NCBI GenBank assembly: GCA_964035015.1
Contig: OZ036005.1
Location: 15,709,625-15,773,624 of the forward strand
From: Corallium rubrum
Lineage: Eukaryota; Cnidaria; Anthozoa; Scleralcyonacea; Coralliidae
Direction: 5' to 3'
DNA: 64,000 nt
Position 1 is the stretch's first letter. Every line of letters begins with the position of its first letter. Positions 42,606-51,804 of this stretch are shown piece after piece. The notes under the pieces are model-generated. The model worked only from the letters and a program-made list of their open reading frames with translations, did not search any database and was not told the DNA's origin. The position numbers and the translations under genes are program-made.

Positions 42606-42744
42606 TTAGTTAGTTTTGTTAATTATTTTCATTATTTTTATTATTATTATTATTTAAAAATTTCCAAAAAGATGTATTATATTTTTTTTTAACATTTTTA
42701 ATTTATTCATGTATCTTCAATTATGGAGGCAATAAAGAATTCCA
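41701..42744 (+). mobile_element. LINE copy F, right part
   Basis: Continues the LINE interrupted at 25979. Ends in GGAGGCAATAAAGAATTCCA followed by (TCAC)n, like copies A-E. Confidence 0.85.
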
Positions 42745-42880
42745 CTCACTCACTCACTCACTCACTCACTCACTCACTCACTCACTCACTCACTCACTCA
42801 CTCACTCACTCACTCACTCACTCACTCACTCACTCACTCACTCACTCACTCACTCACCCACCCACCCACCCACCCACCCA
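42745..42880. repeat. (TCAC)n passing into (CCCA)n
   Basis: About 28 TCAC units, then CCCA units, then ATATAC repeats to about 42902. Confidence 0.9.
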
Positions 42881-44509
42881 TATACATATATACATATATA
42901 CAGTATAACATATATAGCAACTGGATTGCTTTTACCTCACTGTACAAAAAACACGTCAAAATATTGAATTCCGTTTCAATGATGCAAATCTTTAATTTTT
43001 TATGAAAATTCAAAAGAAACAAAAAATTGTGATCAGTAATTCGAAATTGGAAAGGTTACAGTCAAATTTAGCAAAATTTTAGGTTGATTTTCTTCTAAGA
43101 AAATGGATTTCTTTGAGAAGTCATAGACTTGCATATGACATCAAAGCGGTCTATCTAAAAACAACATCAAAGTCCCGAGGTTACAATGGAGGAAATTATT
43201 AATAAAAATATTATAGTTTAGAAAATTTGTTACCAAGGAAATAAGTGCAAATAGTATATAGACCACTTGCACCTGTTCCGTTGTTGGAGGACAAATTGCT
43301 TATATATGAGCTAAAAAATGTCAGTGTTCGTCAGTCTTGGATATCAAATACCAGCAAGCAAGTTTAAGTTGCTATATTTAAAAATTATTTCGTGTTGGAT
43401 ATATTACTTTGCATCTACGGGTTATAGCCATGTGAAGCTTTTAATTATTGTTCAATTTACCAACATTTGCCTGACCTAATAATATTAACGATGCATGCAA
43501 ATAAGTTGCATATGACTTATGTGCATGCAGCAGCCTTATAATTAATATAAGTAACAACGTTTTGGCTAAGCAAGTATTGATTACGAGGAAAGAAAATTCG
43601 GAAGAGTGTAAGGAAAAGATGATTACTTGAAGTTAACAGCAAGCCTGTCTACATATAGATATCCGGGTAAGTGATTTTTTAGTGATCGCTATTTTCGTAG
43701 AATTCTTAATTAGAAACTGCAGTTTCATTGAAGAAATAATTTATTTGGAAGCCATATTCCAGGTATAACCCTTTTAGCTCGAAGGACGTGTATACACGTC
43801 GTCTTTAGTATTTACTCTGGTTAACACCAGACGATTTTATTGTAAATAGGAAACACCACGAGGTGCACGGGATAAGCTAGCCAGATGTTGCACTTTTTGA
43901 AATGGTCCCTGTTTGGCCTTAAGTGTATTATTTAAGAAATAGAAAACATTTTCCGTGTTTCTACAGAGTTATAGAAACAGGAAGGAAGGAAAATTTGGGA
44001 GACTATAACTTACAGTGGGAACATGAGCTCGCAGGGCGAGTGTATCTACATCATCTCTATAGTTTTTCCAAACTTCCACACCCGTTTTTATAGATCTTTA
44101 GCAACAACTATTTCCTTTACACTCCGGCACTTTATGCTTTTTACATTCAGTAACTGAACGGTTAGATTGCGATTAAAGGGCTTATTTCCCTGTTCGATTA
44201 CTCTTTGTAAGAAGTCAATAACCTTTTGTTGTGAAAACCAACGTCTCGACAATTTTACTATCCAAGCTAGGGTATATTTTCTCATTTTTATATACCATAT
44301 AGTTACAATCATATATACTTGGAATTAACAGTAACAATAGGCTTAAACCTGTTCCATTGTTTGCCTTGTTTTCATGCAGAGAGTGCTTCTTCTTTCTCTT
44401 TCCAAAAAAATTTTCCGCTGCGTTTTACTCCATGCTTCATCCAGAAACGGAGCACGCATGGAGCACGCACGGCAACTAATCAGAAACATCGTTGTAATAA
44501 ATCTGCTAC
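42881..44509. other. Unassigned AT-rich sequence
   Basis: No supported gene, RNA gene or long repeat was recognised. Confidence 0.5.
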
Positions 44510-45068
44510 TAGAAATACATAAACGCAACCACCCCTCGCCGCTTTTAATACGTTAAATATACATAAATACCCCCCACCCCCGATTAAACTGTTTTTGTAT
44601 ACAAATATAAACCCTGGCCTCCTGGCCTCCACATCCTGTTTTATCACTTTTATGAATGTAGTTTTTCTATTATTGCCCAATTTCCAAAGCAATGTTTTAT
44701 TCCAAAATAATAAAGCAGTGGCTGAGGAAAAACTTGTGTCACGACCTAATAGTACCAGAAACTGATAGCAAAAAGAAACAATAACTACAGACCTATTACA
44801 AAGGTGCCTATTAAACTGTTTGAATATGATTCCTCATGTTCCAAACATAATGTTGAACCTCAAAGAAAAACATCAGAACAGTAAAAAACGTAGGTAACAG
44901 CCTGAAAACTATATTTATAAGAGAGGAAAAACTAACCAATGGAAGAACTATAATGCAAAGTTTCACTCGAACCATGGAAAAGACGCCTGAGAAAATGTAT
45001 ATTATTTGACAAGATTTTTGCTGTTTTAACTGAGTTTCATACGGAGAAGGTCTTGGATATATACCGAC
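44510..45068 (-). repeat. Dispersed repeat X, copy 2
   Basis: Inverse of 2400-3010. It ends at GGATATATACCGAC, exactly where the AGTAGATCCC Polinton end begins, so the Polinton probably inserted at or next to its edge. Confidence 0.65.
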
Positions 45069-45367
45069 AGTAGATCCCCCCCCCCCCCCCCTCCCCCCCA
45101 AATACCGACACAAAGGGATGCTGCCTTATTAATATTCAGCGTGACTCACGTATGACTCACGCATGACTCACGCATGACTCACGCCTGTGACATGATTGGG
45201 CAAGACTAGGATAATTATAGTATACATGAAGCTATATAAGCTCGGAAATTACGATGTCAGCATTACACCTGGTCTGGTCAGCTAAGTTTGCTGGAGGAAT
45301 CTACACTTGTTCGAGACTTTAGAGAAGGATTGGAACGTTTGTTGAAAGCATTAGAAACCGTCGCACA

Positions 45368-46000
45368 ATGGAATGTTTACACGGTGAACCTGCATCTTCG
45401 ACAATTACAGAGAAGGGTACGTTTTGGTTCTGTGGACAGAAACCTAGTTGCGAGTTCTTTTGCCCAGAAGAAGATTGCTATATGTTTGGAAAAGCCGTAG
45501 CCTCCTTCCATGAAAGTGGATGTATACATCCAAGGTGCTATGGCCATGGACGACTAGCACACATGCGAATGGTTAAAGATAAAATGAAGCAGAGTTATGG
45601 AAGACCATACTTTGTCTGCTCCGAACGTGGAAATCCCTGTTCGTTTTGGCAATGGGCCGATGTCTTCGAGGGTATCAAACCAATGTGTCGACATGGTCTG
45701 ATTTGTCGTACTAGCAAAGTCAAGAAAGAAGGTGATAACCAAGGTCGTCTGTTTTACTCGTGTCCCAACGAGAGAGAAAACTGCTGTGACTTTTTAGAAT
45801 GGAAACCGGAAGAAGATCCCCTTGAACCATTCTCCACTGTTCTGTTTAGTATGCCACCATCTTACAGATATACAGTCAAAAAGACGGGAGAGACATTCAC
45901 GAGCCATAAAACTGATCATAAGAAAGCCTACGAAAAGTACCTTTTTCAAAAGTCGGTAGATGACTTGACTATAGACTTGGAAAAACTGAACATTTGCTGA
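45368..46000 (+). CDS. GRF-type zinc-finger protein
   Basis: 210 codons from ATG at 45368. Three GRF-like zinc segments follow each other: about residues 15-40 (FWFCGQKPSCEFFC), 50-95 (CYGHGRLAHMR...FVCSERGNPCSFWQWAD) and 105-150 (CRHGLICRTS...GRLFYSCPN...CDFLEW). GRF fingers bind single-stranded DNA in topoisomerase III and NEIL3. The tail with TVKKTGETFTS...AYEKYLFQKS is shared with the palindrome's CYGC protein. It is the first gene inside the Polinton terminus. Confidence 0.7.
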   Translation: MECLHGEPASSTITEKGTFWFCGQKPSCEFFCPEEDCYMFGKAVASFHESGCIHPRCYGHGRLAHMRMVKDKMKQSYGRPYFVCSERGNPCSFWQWADVFEGIKPMCRHGLICRTSKVKKEGDNQGRLFYSCPNERENCCDFLEWKPEEDPLEPFSTVLFSMPPSYRYTVKKTGETFTSHKTDHKKAYEKYLFQKSVDDLTIDLEKLNIC

Positions 46001-46129
46001 ACATGTATAATTTTGTATTCCAATTATCTATCTAATAAATATATGTTTATACCTGACTTTTTTGTGATTCATTTCTCTCCAACTTTTGTTGTGTGAACAC
46101 GAATTGTTATAGACCAATACGCATACGCT

Positions 46130-46498
46130 ATGGATACAATTTTTGATGAGTTGAAACAACATAACGTTGATGTTGATAAAGATACGTTATCATTTTATAT
46201 TCAGACATGTCTTGACGATCATCGACACCTGTTTGATAGTTTTAGCGATCAATTAGATCGTGTGAACCTTCATCACATCTATGAAGAAATGGATCTAAAT
46301 AATTTTGGAAGAATAGTCGCTTATCTCGCTTTCGTGTACAGAGTTAGCGATTCTTACGATAACCAAACGGTTCGAGAGGCCGTTCGACGAACGGTGAACT
46401 ATTTCCACACCGTAGATTTATCACACTACAAGAGGCGTAATTCGTTACGATTGCTTGGTCAACTGTTCCTGAAATTAATATATGAATATATCGCCTGA
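46130..46498 (+). CDS. Bcl-2-like protein
   Basis: 122 codons from ATG at 46130, intact. All-helical, with the core FGRIVAYLAFVYRV (about residues 58-71) matching the BH1 signature (NWGRIVAF) of Bcl-2 family proteins, preceded by an acidic helix and followed by a conserved helix. Bcl-2 family proteins act at mitochondria to control apoptosis, and DNA viruses often carry them to keep host cells alive. No C-terminal membrane anchor is clear. The call rests on the motif and helix order; a structure search would settle it. Confidence 0.6.
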   Translation: MDTIFDELKQHNVDVDKDTLSFYIQTCLDDHRHLFDSFSDQLDRVNLHHIYEEMDLNNFGRIVAYLAFVYRVSDSYDNQTVREAVRRTVNYFHTVDLSHYKRRNSLRLLGQLFLKLIYEYIA

Positions 46499-46561
46499 GT
46501 GTATATATGTTGCGTCCTTGCCCTTTTTCATTCATTTATCTCCGACCTTAATCGTGTGAAC

Positions 46562-46768
46562 ATGACTTGCTGTGGCGGTTTACCACAAATAGCCCTTCGT
46601 AATATTTTTCGAAAGATTCGCTGCATCTCGGCGTGCTGTGGGGGGAAAATTGTGATACAGGCATCCGAATTAGATGGCGGAACAGTATCTTCACGACCTG
46701 TACTACAACCCAAAAAGTCCGGCAAGTTTTGGCGGCGTAGATGCCTCATACCGTGTCGTAAAAAGTGA
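46562..46768 (+). CDS. Small Cys-rich protein (CCGG...CCGG)
   Basis: 68 codons from ATG at 46562. Two CCGG-type pairs about 22 residues apart enclose a basic helix (RNIFRKIRCISA). The second half overlaps the integrase start in another frame and is probably less constrained. I cannot name the family. Confidence 0.45.
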   Translation: MTCCGGLPQIALRNIFRKIRCISACCGGKIVIQASELDGGTVSSRPVLQPKKSGKFWRRRCLIPCRKK

Positions 46769-47123
46769 TGGTAAATTTCAGATATCCCGAAACAAGATAA
46801 AAACATGGCTTAGACAGCAAGATGCCTATACTTTGCATAAACCCATACGACATAATTTTAAGCGAAATCGTGTTATTGTTGGAGCGATGGACGAGGAGTG
46901 GGAGGCCGATCTAGTAATTATGAATTCGCTTAGTAAAACAAATAATGGTTATAAATACGCTTTGACTGTTATTGATGTACTGTCCAAATTTGCGTGGGTG
47001 GAACCATTAAAAACAAAGACTGCAGAGAGTTTGGTTAAAGCCTTTGAAAAGATACTAAAGAAAGGAAGGAAGCCCGAAACACTTCATACCGATAAAGGAA
47101 CTGAATTTACCAACAAACGCTAG
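46674..47123 (+). pseudogene. Polinton integrase, N-terminal half
   Basis: 149 codons from ATG at 46674. The zinc-free N-terminal region with YLHDLYYNPKSPASF is followed by the first catalytic Asp block (EEWEADLVIM) and the second (LHTDKGTEF). The frame ends in TAG where the next element begins, so the third catalytic residue (Glu) and the C-terminal domains are missing. Homologous to 51805-52902. Confidence 0.8.
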
Positions 47124-47164
47124 TAGTATAGAATATGAGGCTACCGGCGCTTTTTTTTTTTTTG

Positions 47165-47395
47165 CCAAAAACAGCCCCAAAATGTTAGAATTCGACGAGA
47201 AGGGTTGTTTGAAACGGTAAGCTGTTTTTTAAGAATTTTTGAAGTATAAGCAAAAGGGACGAAAAGGGACCCCAACCAAAAAAAAAAAATGTTGGAATTC
47301 ATCAAGAAAGGATGTTTGAAAGGGTGGGTTGTTTTCTCACTTTTCAAAGTATAAGCAGACGGGAAAATAGGTTTTTGGTGGCCCCAACCCCAGAG
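47165..47395. repeat. Two-copy 110-bp repeat near the left end
   Basis: AAAATGTTAGAATTC (47178) and AAAATGTTGGAATTC (47288) begin two similar stretches, each ending in AAGTATAAGCA. They lie between the terminus and the first gene and may be terminal regulatory repeats. No coding frame. Confidence 0.65.
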
Positions 47396-47410
47396 TGGTT
47401 TTGACACACC

Positions 47411-47998
47411 TCACTTACTCCCCGATTTCTGTTCAGATACTTTTGTTTTGTGTTGGTACACATGTTTTCCCACAGTTACACCACCAGATAACAGTCCGAG
47501 ACATGGTATATACGGTGTGATCATGGCTACAACTTTACCAACGTCACTTTTTAACAGTTTGTCTTTTTGTAATTCGTTGTCTAACGCCTCAGAGCTTTCT
47601 ACGGCATCCAGACCACCGAGAACATTAGAGAATCTACTGATTAGCATATCAGTCAGGAATTCATTAGCTCTTTCCATTCTTCTAGCCTCATACTCAGCGT
47701 ACAGCTTATCCACAACCTTTACCGACGCTTTTTTGATGTAGCTGACTGACTGAGTTATCTCACCATCCTCTGATAATTTTATCAGCTCACCTCTCTTCCT
47801 ATTGGTATCATCGGTTGGTGGAGGTGTTGGGCTGGTCTCCTCAGTCTTTTTCAGATCATTGACGAGCTCATCGACTAGGTTGGGGATCTCAGTAGGTATC
47901 TCCGTTTCCGACCTCTCAACAGATACCTCAGCTGGTTCTGCAGCGGATGCCTTGGTTTTTTTCCCAACTCTCACCGTTTTACTTTTCTTTTCGGCCAT
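47411..47998 (-). CDS. Unknown protein next to the packaging ATPase
   Basis: 195 codons from ATG at 47998. A Lys-rich N-terminus, an acidic linker with TPPPTDD, a helical middle (DKLYAEYEARRMERANEFL) and a C-terminal hydrophobic segment (MITPYIPCLGLLSGGVTVG). Only 4 bases separate it from the ATPase stop, so both are probably co-transcribed. It could be a membrane or scaffold component of the virion; I do not recognise a family. Confidence 0.6.
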   Translation of the reverse strand: MAEKKSKTVRVGKKTKASAAEPAEVSVERSETEIPTEIPNLVDELVNDLKKTEETSPTPPPTDDTNRKRGELIKLSEDGEITQSVSYIKKASVKVVDKLYAEYEARRMERANEFLTDMLISRFSNVLGGLDAVESSEALDNELQKDKLLKSDVGKVVAMITPYIPCLGLLSGGVTVGKHVYQHKTKVSEQKSGSK

Positions 47999-48002
47999 CT
48001 TA

Positions 48003-48611
48003 CTACAGACCAGATTTTGGGATGACCACCTTATACGCGTACGGATGCCTTAACATAATCTCAAGCCTAGCGTATTTGTTTTCTTTTAGCTTTTTAGTTA
48101 CCTCCATAACCTCATCACGGTCTAAGCCACCCAGGTAGTCATCAGTGATGACCTTCATATCGGTTTTGTTGGGGCGGTAGAACGTTACCAACTTACTGAT
48201 ATTCTCCCTATAAGGTTTTGTGATAGCTGTTAGCTGTTGTGTGATTACGATAGTTGACAGATTGTAGTGCCGGGCGCTGAAAGCTAATTTAACCAACTCA
48301 CTTGTTCTGTTCTTTACGGGTTGCCCACTGGCACAGTCGTCGAGGACTATCAGTGTTTTAGACCCCTTGAATATCCTAACAATATACTCTAGCACAATTT
48401 CAACGTCGTCCTGACTACAATCCACAGCGATGAAGTCCGGGTCGGGGGTATACTTCCAGGTACCATAGGTTTTGTTCCAGCTGAACGTTGGACAGAGCAG
48501 AACGATGTAATCAAAAAACCTGAGGTATTCATCTTCTAACATCCTCAGGAGATACCAGGTTTTTCCACAAGCCGTCATACCAACGATCAACATATTGAAT
48601 GGGTGATCCAT
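48003..48611 (-). CDS. DNA-packaging ATPase (A32/FtsK-HerA type)
   Basis: 202 codons. Walker A is GMTACGKT at residues 11-18, and Walker B is TLIVLDDCA at about residues 92-100. An SARHYNLSTIVITQQ segment follows, typical of the sensor region of viral A32-like ATPases. Such ATPases pump the genome into the procapsid in Polintons, virophages and large DNA viruses. The stop of this gene's upstream neighbour (capsid) and its own start are adjacent. Confidence 0.85.
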   Translation of the reverse strand: MDHPFNMLIVGMTACGKTWYLLRMLEDEYLRFFDYIVLLCPTFSWNKTYGTWKYTPDPDFIAVDCSQDDVEIVLEYIVRIFKGSKTLIVLDDCASGQPVKNRTSELVKLAFSARHYNLSTIVITQQLTAITKPYRENISKLVTFYRPNKTDMKVITDDYLGGLDRDEVMEVTKKLKENKYARLEIMLRHPYAYKVVIPKSGL

Positions 48612-49853
48612 TTAATACTGGATTGATTTTAGGTTTTTGTTTACCATGTTTACCAAACCATCACTCAGCACAAAGATTCGACAGACTACGTTAGCCACAG
48701 TCACCTTCTTAGTAATCTCAATCAGGACCCCAGACTGTGTGTTAACAATTCTTTTCCCAGTTCCAACACTGTCACGGTCCTCAAAACTTCTCAGATCAAT
48801 CGCCAGGGCGAAACCGTCCTTGTAGAACTTCTGGATTGTCATAAACTGATCCGTGTTTTCCTTTCCACCGAATAGTCTTTTAGCCTCATCATAGAACCGA
48901 CTCTTTGGGATTCCTTGACTGAAGACTCCGTTGGGTACACCCTCGATTGTTAGCTTAACACTTTCGATGTTTGGATAGACGTATTTCTCACTATCAGTCC
49001 GGGTCTTATTTGTGAACATCATCACAATACCTTTCATAGACTTTCGTGGGAGGTTAATGTGTTCGTTGATTAGGGTTGATCCAGCCAACCATTCAGTTGA
49101 CTTCATTAACGTGACGTGTTCGTAGGACAACGACCGGCCAGCTGTGTACAGCGACGTTATTTCACTGGCGATGTCGGTGTTATCAATCGTCTCATACTCC
49201 AGCTCAAGGTTTTCCAGTGTGTACCCGTCAACGGTCTCACTTGACTGGGCCACCATAACGTCACTCGCCTTTGGTAAACTAATAACATAGCGGAAGTTGT
49301 TGTACATCTCAAAGGGAGCATAAAGTCCGTGGTCCCCGAGGATCTTATCCAATCTCACCTTCATCCTCACTCCATGGATTGTGAGCATCAGAGCGTCAGC
49401 TACCTTCTCAGCGTCCCCAGAGGAGGCCCCACTGTCGTCCTTGGACATCAGCTTTCTCAGCTTTTCTGGACCGATTCCATACCCAACCATCTGATCTATC
49501 ACACTCTTCGGTAACCAGAGATCCCTGTACACACCGAGGACACTTTCACCCGTGTTGTCGTAAACAGTCTCGCCGGCTAGCTTAACAACCAGCCTTTCAA
49601 CAAGGAGTCTGGAGAGATTGTTTAGGAACCACGACTTGGTATTAGCGTTCTTAAAGTCGAACAATAGATGAAAGCTACCCGGGACCAAACAACTATCAGG
49701 TTTTAGCTTTGGTATGTTGATGTAGAGGTCCTCACCAGGGTTGACTTTGTTGGGGTTCATGGTGATTGTGTGTCTTGTCCTATTTCCCTTGATCTCCGAC
49801 ATTCTCGCCCGTCTGAATCCAGGTAACAGCTCTGTTTGACTTCTGTTGGTCAT
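48612..49853 (-). CDS. Putative double jelly-roll major capsid protein
   Basis: 413 codons, beginning at ATG 49853 immediately after TAGTAT. The sequence is beta-rich. The block with MNPNKVNPGEDLYINIPKLK and VPGSFHLLFDFK, then a WFLNNLSRLLVERLVVKLAGE strand, is what I know from major capsid proteins of Polinton-like elements of invertebrates. The length and the place between ATPase and minor capsid candidate fit. No disruption. The assignment is by pattern; structure prediction should show two jelly rolls. Confidence 0.65.
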   Translation of the reverse strand: MTNRSQTELLPGFRRARMSEIKGNRTRHTITMNPNKVNPGEDLYINIPKLKPDSCLVPGSFHLLFDFKNANTKSWFLNNLSRLLVERLVVKLAGETVYDNTGESVLGVYRDLWLPKSVIDQMVGYGIGPEKLRKLMSKDDSGASSGDAEKVADALMLTIHGVRMKVRLDKILGDHGLYAPFEMYNNFRYVISLPKASDVMVAQSSETVDGYTLENLELEYETIDNTDIASEITSLYTAGRSLSYEHVTLMKSTEWLAGSTLINEHINLPRKSMKGIVMMFTNKTRTDSEKYVYPNIESVKLTIEGVPNGVFSQGIPKSRFYDEAKRLFGGKENTDQFMTIQKFYKDGFALAIDLRSFEDRDSVGTGKRIVNTQSGVLIEITKKVTVANVVCRIFVLSDGLVNMVNKNLKSIQY

Positions 49854-49859
49854 ATACTA
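49851..49859 (-). promoter_or_regulatory. TAGTATA motif overlapping the capsid gene start
   Basis: On minus it reads TAGTATATG, with the last three bases being the start codon. Confidence 0.55.
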
Positions 49860-49870
49860 CATAACAGGTT

Positions 49871-51094
49871 TTATTTTCTGTTTTTCCAGTAGTCATACAA
49901 TAACCACGTCATAGCTATAGCCAAAACCCACAGATTGTTGGCTAACCATGCTATTCCTTTTGCTCCCCAAGTCAGAACCTGTGCTACCAAACTGAACAGT
50001 GGTGCCAACAGAGGTCCCAAACTCTTACCCAGATTAGCGAGTGCCTTAGCGAAACCACCAACAGCCCTCGCTCCCCCCGAGATAGTCTTTCTGGCGGCAA
50101 CAACTATTGTGGTTATGATTCCAGCTATGGTGATGGCTATGGCAGACAGACCAACCATATTTTTCTTAGCCCACCTCTTAAAACGTTCCAACCTATTTAG
50201 GTCGTTGTTTTCCACCTCATTCTCTAAGATAGACACGGCTTCCGTATGTTTAGGCCTCTCACCAATCCTAATTCTTATGCTGTCTGCCTTTAATTCCGCT
50301 GTCTCACTGACGCTCTTGTAGAACTGTTCCTTAACAGGGTCGGCCTCTTTTAATGCTTCTAATCTGTAGTAATCGGCCTGATCTTCAAGAGCCCCAATCT
50401 GTACCTCATCCGTACATTTTGGGTGGAGCGCCCCAGAGAATTCTCTTATTTCCTGCTCACTTAGGGATACTCCTCCCACCTCATCCTGTAGTTCTTCCTC
50501 TCTTTCTTCAACCCAACCGTCGATTACTGAACTGGCTTGTGAGATTATATCATCCACCACTTCTTCAGAAGGTAGTGTGTTGTCGTCAATCTCCTCAATC
50601 ATTCCCTTAGTCGTGTTGGAATGTTCAATTCTGGCTTTCTCTAACAGTTCTTTGAAAAGTATGACGGATTCGACTACACTTTTTGATTTGTTATTACTGT
50701 ACCTAATCCCAGCACGATCAGATACGAGAACTCTCACACCATTAAACCATGCTCCGATGACGCGACCCTTCTTATTAATAACAAACTCAGTCCATTCTAT
50801 TATGTTCTTAGGTGATATACCATCTTTTTTATTTATTACAGTATCTAACGTTTCGCGGAAGAGCTGCTTCTTATCACGTGTGATGGACCCTTTCATTGAC
50901 CCAACATTACTACCAATGTCAGGAACCCCATCTTCAATACGGGGTACATCTTCAGAAGGTTCTGACCTCAGGTCCTCCAGTTCGGAGTCCTTATCGTCAC
51001 CATCTATAAGACTCGTTTCGTTGATACCATCCTCTTCTCTCTCTCCATCTTCACCACGCTCATCCATTTCGATGTTGACTTCTCCATCAGCCAT
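49871..51094 (-). CDS. Acidic protein with C-terminal membrane segments
   Basis: 407 codons. The N-terminal 150 residues are very acidic, the middle is helical, and the last 90 residues have two to three hydrophobic segments (MVGLSAIAITIAGIITTIVV; LLAPLFSLVAQVLTWGAKGIAWLANNLW). It lies between the capsid protein genes and is intact. Probably an inner-membrane or capsid-associated structural protein; function unknown. Confidence 0.65.
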   Translation of the reverse strand: MADGEVNIEMDERGEDGEREEDGINETSLIDGDDKDSELEDLRSEPSEDVPRIEDGVPDIGSNVGSMKGSITRDKKQLFRETLDTVINKKDGISPKNIIEWTEFVINKKGRVIGAWFNGVRVLVSDRAGIRYSNNKSKSVVESVILFKELLEKARIEHSNTTKGMIEEIDDNTLPSEEVVDDIISQASSVIDGWVEEREEELQDEVGGVSLSEQEIREFSGALHPKCTDEVQIGALEDQADYYRLEALKEADPVKEQFYKSVSETAELKADSIRIRIGERPKHTEAVSILENEVENNDLNRLERFKRWAKKNMVGLSAIAITIAGIITTIVVAARKTISGGARAVGGFAKALANLGKSLGPLLAPLFSLVAQVLTWGAKGIAWLANNLWVLAIAMTWLLYDYWKNRK

Positions 51095-51103
51095 TATATA
51101 CTA
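51092..51103 (-). promoter_or_regulatory. TAGTATA motif before the 49871 gene
   Basis: On minus it reads TAGTATATAATG, ending in the start codon. Confidence 0.55.
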
Positions 51104-51790
51104 GCCTATGTACAGCTCAAGCAGAACAGCTCCAATCCCAACCGGTCGACCTACTGAATGATCATTATTTCCACGAACCCTAAAGGTCATCTTACCATAG
51201 ACACCCTTACGGATCTCAGCTTTCGACTCAATGTCTGTGTAGTGCTGTACGCTCCCTTTCAGACTCTGCTCAGAGGTTATCGGAAGAGTACCAATCAGAT
51301 TACTCCTCTTCCCATTGTCCAGACTTTTCTCACTCTCAACAGCGTCACACGAAATCCCGACGTACCTCAATCCTCTGTTAATGTCCACCTGGTTTGGACT
51401 GTTCGTCCACCCACCACCACCAGCAGTTATCACATCATTCTCACCAAAACCCAAAAGAAGACCCATCTTTCCAAGCTTTAGTTTTTCCGACGTTTTCACT
51501 TTAGAAGTTCCGTTGTAAACATTCTTTCCGAACTCAACCGCCCCACTGTGGGTTCCGGCTAAAGTCTTAACAAACGTTTCCAACGCGTCAAAGCCGAAAT
51601 AACCCTCAGGAGCGGATGCCTCCTTACCATCAAACGACACCAAATCGTTCAGACCTGACACCACATTGTTATAGTTCCAGTATACCGTAGCTTTCTTCAG
51701 CATTATTTGTGGTTTTGGACCTGTCACCATGATAGGTTGTTCGAAATAGACAGTCTTCTCACCGTTTTGAATGAATAATGTTAACCTCAT
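51101..51790 (-). CDS. Putative minor capsid (penton-like) protein
   Basis: 229 codons from ATG at 51790. Short, beta-rich, with many Gly, and an end reading GRPVGIGAVLLELYIG, as expected for a single jelly roll. It sits upstream of the major capsid candidate. Polintons usually encode one such penton protein. Assignment by size, place and composition only. Confidence 0.5.
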   Translation of the reverse strand: MRLTLFIQNGEKTVYFEQPIMVTGPKPQIMLKKATVYWNYNNVVSGLNDLVSFDGKEASAPEGYFGFDALETFVKTLAGTHSGAVEFGKNVYNGTSKVKTSEKLKLGKMGLLLGFGENDVITAGGGGWTNSPNQVDINRGLRYVGISCDAVESEKSLDNGKRSNLIGTLPITSEQSLKGSVQHYTDIESKAEIRKGVYGKMTFRVRGNNDHSVGRPVGIGAVLLELYIG

Positions 51791-51804
51791 TACTCAAGTA
51801 TATA

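Larger units (their letters stand above)
45069..47121 (+). mobile_element. Polinton, left-end segment
   Basis: Starts AGTAGATCCCCCC with a long poly-C run, then CACAAAGGGATGCTGCC, matching the termini of the palindromic element. Carries the GRF protein, a Bcl-2-like protein, a small Cys protein and the integrase N-terminus. Breaks off at 47121, where another AGTAG-type end begins. Related capsid genes resume at about 62950. Confidence 0.75.

Noticed and set aside
44319-44692. Several short frames in both strands around repeat X
   Set aside because: They sit in a dispersed repeat and its flank, and the copies do not keep the frames.
45061-45110. Long poly-C run as sequencing error
   Set aside because: Similar poly-C or poly-G runs are found at both ends of the palindromic element next to the same terminal words, so the run seems real, though its exact length may be wrong.
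50577-51104. Ser-rich 175-residue plus frame and other long plus frames over 47.4-52.9 kb
   Set aside because: Shadows of the minus-strand capsid, membrane and integrase genes.
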